This document shows positions 23,848-32,298 of a stretch of 64,000 bases of DNA, in pieces. Source of the DNA: Chloroflexota bacterium (GTDB lineage: Bacteria > Chloroflexota > Limnocylindria > Limnocylindrales > CSP1-4); assembly GCA_947475545.1 (NCBI GenBank), contig CANJLL010000011.1:20332-84331 (forward strand). The letters run 5' to 3'. Position numbers and translations under genes: made by a program. Position 1 is the first letter of the stretch, and every line of letters starts with the position of its first letter. The notes under the pieces are model-generated. The model saw only the letters and a list, made by a program, of their open reading frames with translations, was not told the DNA's origin and did not search any database.

Positions 23848-24870
23848 ATGCCCGTGACACCCGACCTGAGCCTCTCAGAGATGATCGCCGACGTCGAGGC
23901 CGAGATCCTCCGCTTGGTCGGAGATCGCGATGCGTCCGCCGCGGGCGTCTACGCGATGGTCCGCTACCACCTCGGCCTGGACGGCTCCGGAGCCGCCGCC
24001 GGCAAGCGGATGCGGCCCCTGCTGGGCCTCCTCGCCTACGCCTCGATTGCAGGCGACTACGCGGCAGCCCTGCCCGGCGCCGCGGCGGTGGAGCTGGGCC
24101 ACAACTTCAGCCTGGTCCACGACGACATCGAGGACGGCGACGTGGAGCGCCGGCACCGGGCCACCCTGTGGAACGTCTACGGCGTCCCGCAGGCCATCAA
24201 CGCCGGGGACATGCTCTTCAGCCTCAGCCGCGTCGCGCTCCACCGTCTCAGTGACCTGGGCTTCAGCGACACCAAGGTCCTGCGGCTCATGCGCCTGTAC
24301 GACCGCACCTGCGTGGCGCTGTGCGAGGGCCAGTACATCGACATCGCCACCAGCGAGACGGACCAGCTGATGTCCGTAGACCTCTACTTCGACATGATCG
24401 GCCGCAAGACCGCGGCGCTGATCGCCGCCTCCATCGAGTCGGGCGCCCTGCTGGCGACGGACGACGAGGAGATCATCGGCCGCTACCGGGCGTTTGGCTG
24501 GGACCTGGGCCTCGCCTTCCAGCTCAACGACGACCTGCTCGGGATCTGGGGCGAAGAGCAGCTGACGGGCAAGGAGCCCACCGACATCGCCCGCAAGAAG
24601 AAGACGCTCCCCGTCATCTACGCCTTCGAGCACGCGGAGCCCGCGGCCCGGGCACGGCTCGAGGAGCTGTACGGCGCCGCGGACCCGGGGCCGGACCAGG
24701 TTGCCGAGATCGTCCGCATCCTGGAGGCCGCCGGCGCCCGCGAGTACACCCGAGATGCCGCCCGACGCCATCGCGATGCGGCATTGGCATCGCTTGAAGC
24801 CGCGGGCGTCGTGGACGGTGCGGCGCGCGAGCGCCTGGGTCAGATCGTGGTCTCGGTGATCGCCGCGTAG
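23848..24870 (+). CDS. Polyprenyl diphosphate synthase
   Basis: A 340-residue trans-isoprenyl diphosphate synthase that elongates allylic diphosphates with IPP. The first aspartate-rich motif is HNFSLVHDDIEDGDVERR (DDIED) near residue 90. KRMRPLLGLLAY upstream holds the substrate Arg and Lys. The second motif is FQLNDDLLGIWG, followed by GKEPTDIARKKKTLPV. The second motif reads NDDLL instead of DDxxD, which is common in this family. Product chain length (geranylgeranyl, octaprenyl or other) cannot be told. ATG 23848 lies 7 nt after TACACT. ispE on the opposite strand 5 kb away belongs to the same isoprenoid pathway. Confidence 0.92.
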   Translation: MPVTPDLSLSEMIADVEAEILRLVGDRDASAAGVYAMVRYHLGLDGSGAAAGKRMRPLLGLLAYASIAGDYAAALPGAAAVELGHNFSLVHDDIEDGDVERRHRATLWNVYGVPQAINAGDMLFSLSRVALHRLSDLGFSDTKVLRLMRLYDRTCVALCEGQYIDIATSETDQLMSVDLYFDMIGRKTAALIAASIESGALLATDDEEIIGRYRAFGWDLGLAFQLNDDLLGIWGEEQLTGKEPTDIARKKKTLPVIYAFEHAEPAARARLEELYGAADPGPDQVAEIVRILEAAGAREYTRDAARRHRDAALASLEAAGVVDGAARERLGQIVVSVIAA

Positions 24871-25037
24871 GCTTCCCGCCCGGGGCCCTGCCCGCGCCGC
24901 GCGCCCGCGCCGCCGCGCCGCCACGCCGGTCCGCCGAATCGCCGCCCGGCCCGAACGCGAACCTCCGCTGACTTCGGCCACGCCGGCGCTACGAACCTAT
25001 CGGCCCTGCGCCGCCCGCCGCCGACCCGGTCACGCCC

Positions 25038-25089
25038 CCAATTTCATCCCGGGCCACGCTCACGCCGGGATGAATATTGGCCGTTGTCC
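25038..25089. repeat. Hairpin repeat, copy 1
   Basis: TTCATCCCGG and CCGGGATGAA (25043-25074) form a 10-bp stem, extended outside by CCAAT and ATTGG (25038-25080). CGTTGTCC follows at 25082. Copy 2 lies 220 bp away with the same 32-nt frame, the same loop core (CCA[C/T]GCTCA) and the same CGTTGTCC trailer. It looks like a REP-type extragenic palindrome. Confidence 0.7.
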
Positions 25090-25259
25090 GCACCATCCTC
25101 CGCGCACCCACCCGCCACGGTGCGTAGCTACAAGCACAGCGACGTTATCAGCAGTCTCCCAGGGCGCCCCAGGGCTGGTTCCCGCCATATGACCACCACC
25201 GGATCCTTGGACGACGATCAGGCTCCCACGCCAGCTTGGACCAGGCCGCCCCGTCGAGA

Positions 25260-25311
25260 TTCGTCCCAAACCATGCTCAGGCCGGGATGAATCTGACCCC
25301 AGACGTTGTCC
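25260..25311. repeat. Hairpin repeat, copy 2
   Basis: TTCGTCCC ... GGGATGAA (25260-25291) mirrors copy 1 over 32 nt, with substitutions mainly in the left arm and loop. It is flanked by AGA on the left and TCT on the right, extending the stem. CGTTGTCC follows at 25304. The segment GGGATGAATCTGACCCC (25284-25300) is its most distinctive part. Confidence 0.7.
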
Positions 25312-25455
25312 CGCGCCACCCCGTCAGGCGCAACCATCGCCCAATGCCCACCCGGTGATCATCTGGTAGCAATTGGCCAGGCCCATGGTCGCGGGCGCCG
25401 GTGTGCGTACCCGGACGCCGCAGTGTCCGCCCTCCACCGCCATCCGATCGACCCG

Positions 25456-26784
25456 CTACCGATCCGAGGCGTCCGGGTCCGGCGTCGGCTGGTCCCGGAC
25501 CACCAGGACCCGGCCGACACGTCGGCCATCGGTGGTCTCCACCGTGATCGTCAGCCCCGAGACCTGGACCCGGTCGCCCGGCGTCGGTACCCCGCCGATC
25601 CGGTGGAACACGAGCCCGCCCACCGTGTCGTACTCGGCTTCGTCCTCCAGCGAGAGCTCGATCCCGAACAGCTCGCTGATCTCGTCCACCGACGCCCGCC
25701 CGTCGATCCTGGCCTCGTCGTCCGAGATCCGGACCACCATCGGCTCTTCGGTGTCGTACTCATCCTGGATCTCGCCGACGATCTCCTCGAGCAGGTCCTC
25801 GATGGTCACCAGGCCGGCCGTCCCGCCATATTCGTCCAGCACGATCGCCATGTGGACGCGCTTGCGCTGGAGCTGGTGGAGCACGTCGTCGACCGGCAGG
25901 GACTCGGGCACCAGGATCGGCGGCCGGACCAGCGTCTTGAGGGCCGGCCGGGGTGTCACGCTGGAGCTGAGGAACGGCAGCAGGTCCTTCGCGTACAGGA
26001 TGCCGACGACGTGGTCGATCGATTCCTCGTAGACCGGGATCCGGGAGTGTCCCGCGGCGATGATGACCTCGGTCGCCTCTTCGAACGAGGCCGTGGACGG
26101 CAGGCCGGTGATCGCGATGCGCGGGACCATGACCTCGTGGACGCGCACGGAGCCCAGCTCGATGACCGCGTTGATCATCTGCTCCTCCTCGGCCTCCAGG
26201 ACGCCCTGCTCCCCGCCGCGCTCGATGAGCAGCTTCAGCTCCTCGGTGCTGATCACATCGCGGTCGACCTCGCCGACGCCCAGCACCCGGGTGATCCCGT
26301 TGGTGACCTTGGTCAGCGCCCACACGATGGGGGCCAGCGCCCGCCCAAAGACGTCCACCGGCGCCGCGAAGAAGATCGCGAAGCGCTCCGGGTGGGCCAG
26401 GGCGATGGTCTTGGGGACCAGCTCCCCGAACACGATCGTGAAGAAGCTCAGGATTGCGGTGACCGTGACCAGTGCGAGGGCACCGGCGTAGTCGCGCAGG
26501 GCGCCGAAGCCCGCCAGCCAGGCCTCGAGCTCCTTGGTGAGGCTCACGCCCGCGAATGCGGCCGCCAGGAACCCGATGAAGGTGATCCCCACCTGGATGA
26601 CCGCCAGGAAGCGGCCCGGATGGGCGATGAGCCGCTGCAGCCGGCGCGCACCGCGGCGGCCCTCCTCGACGAGGTGCTCCACCCGGGTGGGACGGACCGT
26701 GACCAGGGCGATCTCGGCGGCCACGAACAGCGCATTCAGGCCGATCAGGAACGCGATGATGACCAGCTCGGTGAACGAGCTCAT
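25456..26784 (-). CDS. CNNM/CorC-type transporter (hemolysin-C family) with CBS pair
   Basis: A 442-residue membrane protein. Residues 1-195 form a DUF21/CNNM transmembrane domain (FLIGLNALFVAAEIALVTVR, then FFTIVFGELVPKTIAL). Two CBS domains follow (VMVPRIAITGLPSTASFEEA; PLVDEYGG-type segment IVLDEYGGTAGLVTIEDLLE). The C-terminal CorC_HlyC domain contains RIDGRASVDEISELF and TVGGLVFHRIG. The family is linked to Mg2+ or Co2+ efflux and homeostasis, not hemolysis. ATG 26784 overlaps the glmU stop (ATGA), so it is the second gene of a glmU operon. Confidence 0.92.
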   Translation of the reverse strand: MSSFTELVIIAFLIGLNALFVAAEIALVTVRPTRVEHLVEEGRRGARRLQRLIAHPGRFLAVIQVGITFIGFLAAAFAGVSLTKELEAWLAGFGALRDYAGALALVTVTAILSFFTIVFGELVPKTIALAHPERFAIFFAAPVDVFGRALAPIVWALTKVTNGITRVLGVGEVDRDVISTEELKLLIERGGEQGVLEAEEEQMINAVIELGSVRVHEVMVPRIAITGLPSTASFEEATEVIIAAGHSRIPVYEESIDHVVGILYAKDLLPFLSSSVTPRPALKTLVRPPILVPESLPVDDVLHQLQRKRVHMAIVLDEYGGTAGLVTIEDLLEEIVGEIQDEYDTEEPMVVRISDDEARIDGRASVDEISELFGIELSLEDEAEYDTVGGLVFHRIGGVPTPGDRVQVSGLTITVETTDGRRVGRVLVVRDQPTPDPDASDR

Positions 26785-28178
26785 CGGGCGGTCTCGTCCC
26801 CCGCCGGCGGTCGCGGCATCCGGATCCGCGCAGGCACGCCAACCGCGAGGCTGCCGGCCGGAACATCGTGGGTCACGACGGCCCCGGCGCCGGTCTTGGC
26901 CCCGTCGCCGACGACCACCGGCGCGATCAGCATGGTGTCCACGCCCAGGAAGGCGCCCTTGCCGATGGTCGTCCGGTGCTTCACCTTCCCGTCGAAGTTG
27001 GCGGTGATGGTCCCGGCGCCCACGTTGGTGTCCGCTCCCAGGTCGGCGTCGCCCAGGTAGCTCATGTGGTGCTGCTTCACGCCGGGGCCCAGGCGAGTGT
27101 TCTTCAGCTCCGCATAGTTGCCCACCTCGGCACCGCGACCCACGGACGTGCGCGGGCGCAGGTGCGCGAACGGGCCGACGCGGACCGCGTCCTCCAGCTC
27201 GGAGTGCTCGATGATGCTGGCCCAGACGTGGCAATCACGCCCAATCACGCTGTCGATGATCATGGAGCCGGCGGCGATCGTGGTCCCCTCCCCCACCCGG
27301 GTGGAGCCCCGCAGCGTCACGTTTGGCTCCAGCGTGACGTCCTCCGCCAGCTCGACCGTGGCGTCGAGGTAGACCGTCGACGGGTCCCGCATGGTCACGC
27401 CCCGGCGCATCCACGACTCGTTGAGCTCGGTCCGCATGTCCCACTCGGCCTGGGCGAGCTGCGCCCGGTCGTTGATACCCAGCAGCCGGCCATCGTCGTC
27501 CACGTCCAGCGAGGCCACCAGCCGCCCGTCGGCGCGGGCCATGTGGACCAGCTCGGTGAGGTACAGCTCGCCGGTTGCCGGGGACGGCGTCAGCGTGTGG
27601 ATCCGATCGCGCAGCCAGTCCACATCGAAGGCATACAGGCCCGCGTTGATCTCGCCAAGCTCGCGCTCGTCCTCCGTCGCGTCCTTCTCCTCGACGATCC
27701 GCTCCACCCCGCCCGCCTCGTTGCGGACGACGCGACCCAGCCCGGTGGGATCGAACGCGGCGACGGCCGTCAGCGCGAACGCGGCCTGGTCCAGGCGGCG
27801 CTGGTCGAGCAGCTCCTCGAGCAGGTCCGCTCGGAGGCGCGGCACGTCGCCCGAGAGCACGAGCACCTCGCCGACATCGGCGGGGAGAACGTCGAGCGCC
27901 GCCCGCAGGGCATCACCTGTGCCGCGCGGCGAGGCCTGGAAGGCCCAGTCAACCTCGTCGCCGAAGGCGGCGCGGATGGCGGCGGTCTGCGGCGACGTCA
28001 CGACCAGCGGCCGCTCCCCGGTGGCGGCGCGGGCCGCGTCCAGGACGTACGCCAGCAGGGGCCGGCCACACAGCGGGTGGAGCACCTTGGGGACGCGCGA
28101 ATGCATCCGGGTGCCCAGCCCCGCGGCCAGGACGATGGCGACGACGCGCCGCGGTCCGGACGGCGCCTGGGGGCTCAT
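26781..28178 (-). CDS. glmU: Bifunctional N-acetylglucosamine-1-phosphate uridyltransferase / glucosamine-1-phosphate acetyltransferase
   Basis: A 465-residue enzyme making UDP-GlcNAc for peptidoglycan. The N-terminal pyrophosphorylase domain begins VVAIVLAAGLGTRMHSRVPK and has LSGDVP and GEINAGLYAFD. The C-terminal half is a left-handed beta-helix of hexapeptide repeats with the acetyltransferase segments YAELKNTRLG and HMSYLGDADLGADTNVGAGT. Full length. It works directly after GlmS and GlmM, whose genes lie 11-14 kb away on the same strand. A near-consensus promoter (TTGACA-18-TACGAT) lies about 75 nt upstream. Confidence 0.97.
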   Translation of the reverse strand: MSPQAPSGPRRVVAIVLAAGLGTRMHSRVPKVLHPLCGRPLLAYVLDAARAATGERPLVVTSPQTAAIRAAFGDEVDWAFQASPRGTGDALRAALDVLPADVGEVLVLSGDVPRLRADLLEELLDQRRLDQAAFALTAVAAFDPTGLGRVVRNEAGGVERIVEEKDATEDERELGEINAGLYAFDVDWLRDRIHTLTPSPATGELYLTELVHMARADGRLVASLDVDDDGRLLGINDRAQLAQAEWDMRTELNESWMRRGVTMRDPSTVYLDATVELAEDVTLEPNVTLRGSTRVGEGTTIAAGSMIIDSVIGRDCHVWASIIEHSELEDAVRVGPFAHLRPRTSVGRGAEVGNYAELKNTRLGPGVKQHHMSYLGDADLGADTNVGAGTITANFDGKVKHRTTIGKGAFLGVDTMLIAPVVVGDGAKTGAGAVVTHDVPAGSLAVGVPARIRMPRPPAGDETAR

Positions 28179-28253
28179 GCGAGCCCCCGCCGCCGGGGCG
28201 TGCGCGGCGCGGCGCAGGGTGGGACCAGGTGGGCTGTCATCGGAAGTGGCCGC

Positions 28254-28283
28254 ATCGTAGGGGCGGCTCCGTCAGGGTGTCAA
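28254..28283 (-). promoter_or_regulatory. Sigma-70-type promoter for glmU
   Basis: The minus strand reads TTGACA (28283-28278), an 18-nt spacer, then TACGAT (28259-28254). It is the best match to the vegetative consensus in the window. Transcription would start near 28247, giving a leader of about 70 nt. Confidence 0.75.
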
Positions 28284-28307
28284 CCGAACGGTGCCGCCCC
28301 ACGGGCG

Positions 28308-28694
28308 CTACGAGCGGACCGCGACCGCTTCGATCTCGATCAGCGCGTCCTTGGGCAGCGTCTTGACCGCCACGGTGGACCGGGCCGGCGCCGGGTGCGC
28401 GGTGAAGACCTGCGTGTACACGGCGTTCATGGCCGCGAAGTCGCTCATGTCGGCCAGGAAGACCGTGACCTTGACGACGTCGGTGACCTCGAAGCCGGCG
28501 GCGTTCAGCACGGCGACCAGGTTCTTGAGCGCCCGCTGCGCCTGCGCCGCCGTGTCGCCCTCGACGAGGTGGCCGGTCGCCGGGTCCAGCCCCAGCTGCC
28601 CTGACGTGAAGAGCATGTCGCGGTTCCGGATCGCCTGGCTGTACGGCCCGATGGCGGCCGGGGCGCTGGTCGTGGAAACGGCTTCGTTGGGCAC
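28308..28694 (-). CDS. ridA: RidA/YjgF-family enamine/imine deaminase
   Basis: A 128-residue protein that hydrolyses reactive 2-aminoacrylate-type enamines. Motifs are IGPYSQAI near residue 16, FTSGQLGLDP, and HPAPARSTVAVKTLPKDALI, including the conserved substrate-binding Arg and the C-terminal EIEA. Start GTG 28694 has GGAG 7 nt upstream; the long open frame above it is antisense-type shadow of ispE. It begins 10 nt after the ispE stop and is the last gene of the tsaE-to-ridA operon. Confidence 0.93.
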   Translation of the reverse strand: MPNEAVSTTSAPAAIGPYSQAIRNRDMLFTSGQLGLDPATGHLVEGDTAAQAQRALKNLVAVLNAAGFEVTDVVKVTVFLADMSDFAAMNAVYTQVFTAHPAPARSTVAVKTLPKDALIEIEAVAVRS

Positions 28695-28704
28695 AGGGGC
28701 ACTC

Positions 28705-29706
28705 CTACTCGGCCACGGGGCTTGGCGCCTCGGGGCGGCTGACGATGGACATCGCGGCGATGAAGGGCGGAGACGCTCCCGGCGCGACCAGGCGGCCGTC
28801 GGCCAGGGCGCCCGAGACGAGCGCGGCCGCCTCGCTGGCGGCGGCCTCCGTAGGATAGATCGCCCAGAGCGTTGGCCCGGAGCCTGACAGGCCCACGGCG
28901 CCGCCGGTGAGCCGCATGAGCGCCCGGCGGAACGGCAACAGCGCCGGCACGACGGTGTAGGCGGCGTTGGCGAGGTCGTTGGCCGTCGCCAGGATCCCCG
29001 CCCGGGCGACCAGGTCCGACGCCCGGAGAGCGCCACCCAGCAGCTCGCCGGCGAGGTGGACGGACGAGATCCTGGTGGCGCCCGAGGCCGCCGGTGCGGC
29101 CGGCCCGCCGGCGGCGAGGGCGGCAAACACGGCGGGGGTGGGCACGGGGACGGCGGGGGTGACCAGGAGCACGCCCGGGGCCTCGCCACGGATGCCCCTG
29201 AGCGGCGTCAGGCGCTCGCCGCGCCCCTCCGCGAGGGCGGGCCCGCCCGAGAGGAAGAACGGGACGTCGGAGCCCAGGGCCGCGGCGACGTCCAGCCACC
29301 GTGCGTCGTCCAGGTCTGCTCCCCACGCCTCGAGGGCGGCATCGATAGCCGCGGCCGCGTCGCTGCTGCCACCACCCAGCCCCGCAGCCACGGGGATGCG
29401 CTTCTCCAGCCGCGCGGCGAGGGGCGGCGTCGAGGCGCCCCGGCCCACGGCGGCGCGTGTCGCCGCGATGGCCCGGAGGACGAGGTTGCGCTCCGAAGGA
29501 CCGGTATCGGCTCCCTCGACGTGGAGCGTGTCGCCGCCGCCCGGAAGCACGGCCACGCTCAGCCGGTCCGCCAGCGTGACCGGGACCATCACGGAGTGGA
29601 GGTTGTGGAAGCCGTCAGCGCGGCGACCCAGCACCGCGAGCGTCAGGTTGACCTTGGCGGGCGCCAGCCGGATCACCGGGGTGAGACGGCGGGTGGGGTC
29701 GCTCAC
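28705..29706 (-). CDS. ispE: 4-diphosphocytidyl-2-C-methyl-D-erythritol kinase
   Basis: A 333-residue GHMP-family kinase of the MEP isoprenoid pathway, phosphorylating CDP-methylerythritol. The N-terminus VIRLAPAKVNLTLAVLGRRA, DGFHNLHSVMVPV, the ATP loop PVAAGLGGGSSDAAAAI and the C-terminal GLSGSGPTLWAIYP are all canonical. It is slightly longer than usual (about 285-300) because of Ala/Gly-rich insertions. The GTG start overlaps the rsmA stop (GTGA at 29703-29706). It supplies precursors that the polyprenyl synthase at 23.8 kb would use. Confidence 0.95.
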   Translation of the reverse strand: MSDPTRRLTPVIRLAPAKVNLTLAVLGRRADGFHNLHSVMVPVTLADRLSVAVLPGGGDTLHVEGADTGPSERNLVLRAIAATRAAVGRGASTPPLAARLEKRIPVAAGLGGGSSDAAAAIDAALEAWGADLDDARWLDVAAALGSDVPFFLSGGPALAEGRGERLTPLRGIRGEAPGVLLVTPAVPVPTPAVFAALAAGGPAAPAASGATRISSVHLAGELLGGALRASDLVARAGILATANDLANAAYTVVPALLPFRRALMRLTGGAVGLSGSGPTLWAIYPTEAAASEAAALVSGALADGRLVAPGASPPFIAAMSIVSRPEAPSPVAE

Positions 29707-30686
29707 ACGCCGTCTGCGGGTTCGTGTGGCGCATCGCTGCCTTCGTCCCCGGTCTCATCCGGAGCGAGGCTCTCCCGCCGGCGGCCTCGCAGGTCGGGCC
29801 CAACGGGCCCCAGCGCCTCGCGCAGCGCCAGCCACTCGCCCACGCCCAGCGTCTGGGGCCGACGGTCGGGCAGGATCCCCGCAGCGTCCAGCGCCGCGGC
29901 GACCTGCGCCCCCGACAGCGGCAGCTGGCGGGCCAGGACGTTGTGGATCATCTTCCGTCGCTCGCGGAACGCCGCCTGCACGACGCGCCAGAGGGCATCC
30001 TCAGCCGCCGCATCGGGGAGCCGGTCGTCCTCCGGGTAGGGCTCCAGCACCAGGATCGCCGAATCCACCTTGGGCGCCGGCTCGAAGGAGTCCGGCCGGA
30101 CGATGCGGGCGATCCGGACCTTGGCGTGGTATTGCACGAAGACCGACAGGTAGCTCATCTGGCCGGGCGGTGCCGCCACTCGCTCGGCGACCTCGCGCTG
30201 GACCATGAGCACCATCCGCGCCGGTCGCGGGGAGCGCTCCAGCAGGCGATGGAGGATGGGGCTGGTGATGTGGTACGGCAGGTTTGCGACCACGTCGAAC
30301 GGCGGCGGCACCAGGTCGGGGAGATCCTGGTCAAGCGCGTCGCCCTCGATCAGGCGGAGCGCCCCCGGCTCGCCGAAGCCCGCCACGGCCCCCCGGGTCA
30401 CGGCGTCCACGAGCCGGGCCCGGAGGAACGACGCGAGCCCCGCATCCAGCTCCACCGCCGTCACGCACGCGCCGGCCTCCAGCAGCGCCCCTGTCAGGAT
30501 CCCGAGGCCGGGCCCGATCTCCAGCACGCGCCCGCCGGTTCGCGGCTCCGCCGCCTCGAGGATCGACTCAAGCACTTCGACATCGACCAGGAAGTTCTGC
30601 GAGCGATCATGTCGGGCCCGCAGGCCGGCGGCGCGGAGGAGCGACCGAACCGACGCGGCATCCAGGAGCGGCCGGGCGCCGGTCAC
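29703..30686 (-). CDS. rsmA: 16S rRNA dimethyladenosine transferase (KsgA/RsmA)
   Basis: A 327-residue SAM-dependent methyltransferase that dimethylates two adjacent adenines near the 3' end of 16S rRNA. RHDRSQNFLVDVEVLESIL is the family start, VLEIGPGLGILTGALLEAG is SAM motif I, and VVANLPYHITSPIL carries the catalytic NLPY. A polar C-terminal tail of about 35 residues extends past the usual end. GTGA overlaps join it to tsaD before and ispE after. The rsmA-ispE order is conserved in many bacteria. Confidence 0.96.
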   Translation of the reverse strand: MTGARPLLDAASVRSLLRAAGLRARHDRSQNFLVDVEVLESILEAAEPRTGGRVLEIGPGLGILTGALLEAGACVTAVELDAGLASFLRARLVDAVTRGAVAGFGEPGALRLIEGDALDQDLPDLVPPPFDVVANLPYHITSPILHRLLERSPRPARMVLMVQREVAERVAAPPGQMSYLSVFVQYHAKVRIARIVRPDSFEPAPKVDSAILVLEPYPEDDRLPDAAAEDALWRVVQAAFRERRKMIHNVLARQLPLSGAQVAAALDAAGILPDRRPQTLGVGEWLALREALGPVGPDLRGRRRESLAPDETGDEGSDAPHEPADGV

Positions 30687-31747
30687 GCGCGCGCCAGCGG
30701 GAGCGACGGCCGGGCGACCAGGTCCTCAGCCGCGGATCCGGCCGCGGTAAAGCGCAGATGGCCGGCCGCGCCGATCATCGCCCCGTTGTCCGTGCACAGG
30801 CCGGGTCGCGGGACGATGAGCCTGAGGCCGTGCGCCTCCGTGTCCGCGGCAAGGCGCGCGCGCAGCGCGCTGTTGGCGGCGACCCCCCCGCCCAGGATGA
30901 TCGCGCGGGCGCCGGTGGCCGCTGCGGCCCGGATCGCCTTGGTCGCCAGCACGTCAACCACGGCGTCCTGGAATCCCCACGCCAGCTCGGCGATCATGCC
31001 GTCGGAGAGCGATGACTGTTCGTTCTCCGCGATCCCCTCGTCGGCCCGCGCCGTCGCGATCCGCCGGCGGGCCGCCGTCTTGAGGCCCGAGAAGCTGAAG
31101 TCGTACGTGTCGCCCAGCCAGGCTCGCGGGAAGACCAGCTTCCGGTCGATCGCCCGATCTGCCGCCCGCGAGACCGCCGGCCCGCCCGGGTAGCCCAGGC
31201 CCAGCAGGCGACCCACCTTGTCGAAGGCCTCGCCGGCCGCGTCGTCGATCGTCTCGCCCATGAGCCGGTAGTCTCGCTCGCCGCGCATCTCGAGCAGGAA
31301 CGTGTGGCCGCCCGAGACGACCAGGGCGATCAGCGGGAAGGGTGGCGCCTCGTGCTCGGGCTCGTCGGGGTCCAGCAGCCAGGCCGCGTACACGTGCCCT
31401 TCGAGGTGGTTGACGCCGATCAACGGCTTGCCGTGCACCCAGGCCAGCGTCCGGGCCACGTTGATGCCCACCAGCAGGGCGCCGATCAGGCCCGGCCCGC
31501 GGGTCACCGCGATGCCATCGATGTCGGCCCAGTCGGCCCCGGCGCCGGCCATGGCGTCGTCCAGGGCGGGCAGGATCCAGCGCAGGTGCGCCCGGGCGGC
31601 CAGCTCCGGGACCACCCCGCCCGAGGCCGCATGGAGCGCCGTCTGGCTGGCGACCACGTTGGCGTGGATCCGCCGGCCGTCTTCGACCAGCGCCACGCCG
31701 GTCTCGTCGCACGAGGTCTCGATGGCCAGGAGGAGGCGGCCGCTCAC
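30683..31747 (-). CDS. tsaD: tRNA N6-adenosine threonylcarbamoyltransferase TsaD
   Basis: A 354-residue ASKHA-fold protein that transfers threonylcarbamoyl to A37 of ANN-decoding tRNAs. Motifs are LLLAIETSCDETGVALV, the metal-binding VNHLEGHVYAAW (HxxxH), LVVSGGHTFLLEM, DFSFSGLKTA and AIILGGGVAANSALRARL. Length is typical. It is in an operon with tsaB, tsaE and rimI, joined by GTGA overlaps on both sides. The TsaC/Sua5 partner is not in this window. Confidence 0.97.
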   Translation of the reverse strand: MSGRLLLAIETSCDETGVALVEDGRRIHANVVASQTALHAASGGVVPELAARAHLRWILPALDDAMAGAGADWADIDGIAVTRGPGLIGALLVGINVARTLAWVHGKPLIGVNHLEGHVYAAWLLDPDEPEHEAPPFPLIALVVSGGHTFLLEMRGERDYRLMGETIDDAAGEAFDKVGRLLGLGYPGGPAVSRAADRAIDRKLVFPRAWLGDTYDFSFSGLKTAARRRIATARADEGIAENEQSSLSDGMIAELAWGFQDAVVDVLATKAIRAAAATGARAIILGGGVAANSALRARLAADTEAHGLRLIVPRPGLCTDNGAMIGAAGHLRFTAAGSAAEDLVARPSLPLARA

Positions 31748-32298
31748 GACAACGCCCCGAGGTCGCCGGCGCCGCCCGTGTCGGGCCCATCCACGTCCGC
31801 AGCCGCAAGCTCCGCCCTGAGCCGCTCCAGGCGCTCGCGGAGCGCGGGCGTGGCCAGGGGCTCGGTCGTCATGATCAGGGCATCCTCGTTGTCGTCCGTG
31901 TAGTAGCGGGGCCGGAGGCCGACCGGGCGAAAGCCGTACTTCTCATACAGCCGGCGGGCCGCCAGGTTCGAGAGCCGGACCTCGAGGGTGGCCTCGTTGG
32001 CGCCCCGGCCCACGGCGACATCGAGCAGGGCAAGGAGCAGTCGCTCCCCGATCCGCCGGCGACGCATGGGCGGGTCGACGGCAAACGTGGTGATATGGGC
32101 CTCGTCGACCATCAGCCACACGCCGCCATAGGCGATCACCTCGCCGTTGCGCCGGACGACCAGGTAGGACGCCAGGCGGTTCGCCTCGATCTCACTTCGG
32201 TATGCCTGCGTCGGCCAGGGCGTGGTGAAGCTGGCCTTCTCGATCGCCTGCACCGCGGGGAGATCGGCGACGGTCATCGGGCCCACCTCCAGCCTCAC
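31744..32298 (-). CDS. rimI: Ribosomal-protein-S18-alanine N-acetyltransferase (RimI-like GNAT)
   Basis: A 184-residue GNAT acetyltransferase. VADLPAVQAIEKASFTTPW opens the fold. The acetyl-CoA loop is RRRRIGERLLLALLDVA, and EVRLSNLAARRLYEKYGFRP with RYYTDDNEDALIM closes it, as in RimI. I place the start at GTG 32298 because it makes a GTGA overlap with tsaB and gives the usual N-terminal length; ATG 32316 is possible. It sits between tsaB and tsaD, a common arrangement. A tail of about 30 residues follows the domain. The actual target protein is unproven. Confidence 0.9.
   Translation of the reverse strand: MRLEVGPMTVADLPAVQAIEKASFTTPWPTQAYRSEIEANRLASYLVVRRNGEVIAYGGVWLMVDEAHITTFAVDPPMRRRRIGERLLLALLDVAVGRGANEATLEVRLSNLAARRLYEKYGFRPVGLRPRYYTDDNEDALIMTTEPLATPALRERLERLRAELAAADVDGPDTGGAGDLGALS

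Larger units (their letters stand above)
24871..25455. other. 585-bp non-coding gap between convergent genes
   Basis: It lies between the polyprenyl synthase stop and the CNNM-type transporter stop. No convincing gene is present. It contains two related hairpin repeats (25038-25089 and 25260-25311) spaced about 220 bp apart, and otherwise GC-rich sequence of no recognisable type. Confidence 0.55.

Noticed and set aside
25456..26784. A hemolysin toxin.
   Set aside because: The name is historical. The domains (DUF21, CBS pair, CorC_HlyC) indicate an ion-homeostasis membrane protein.
25306..28604. Long plus-strand open frames opposite the CNNM gene and glmU.
   Set aside because: They are low-complexity (Arg/Gly/His/Asp) mirrors of well-identified minus-strand genes.
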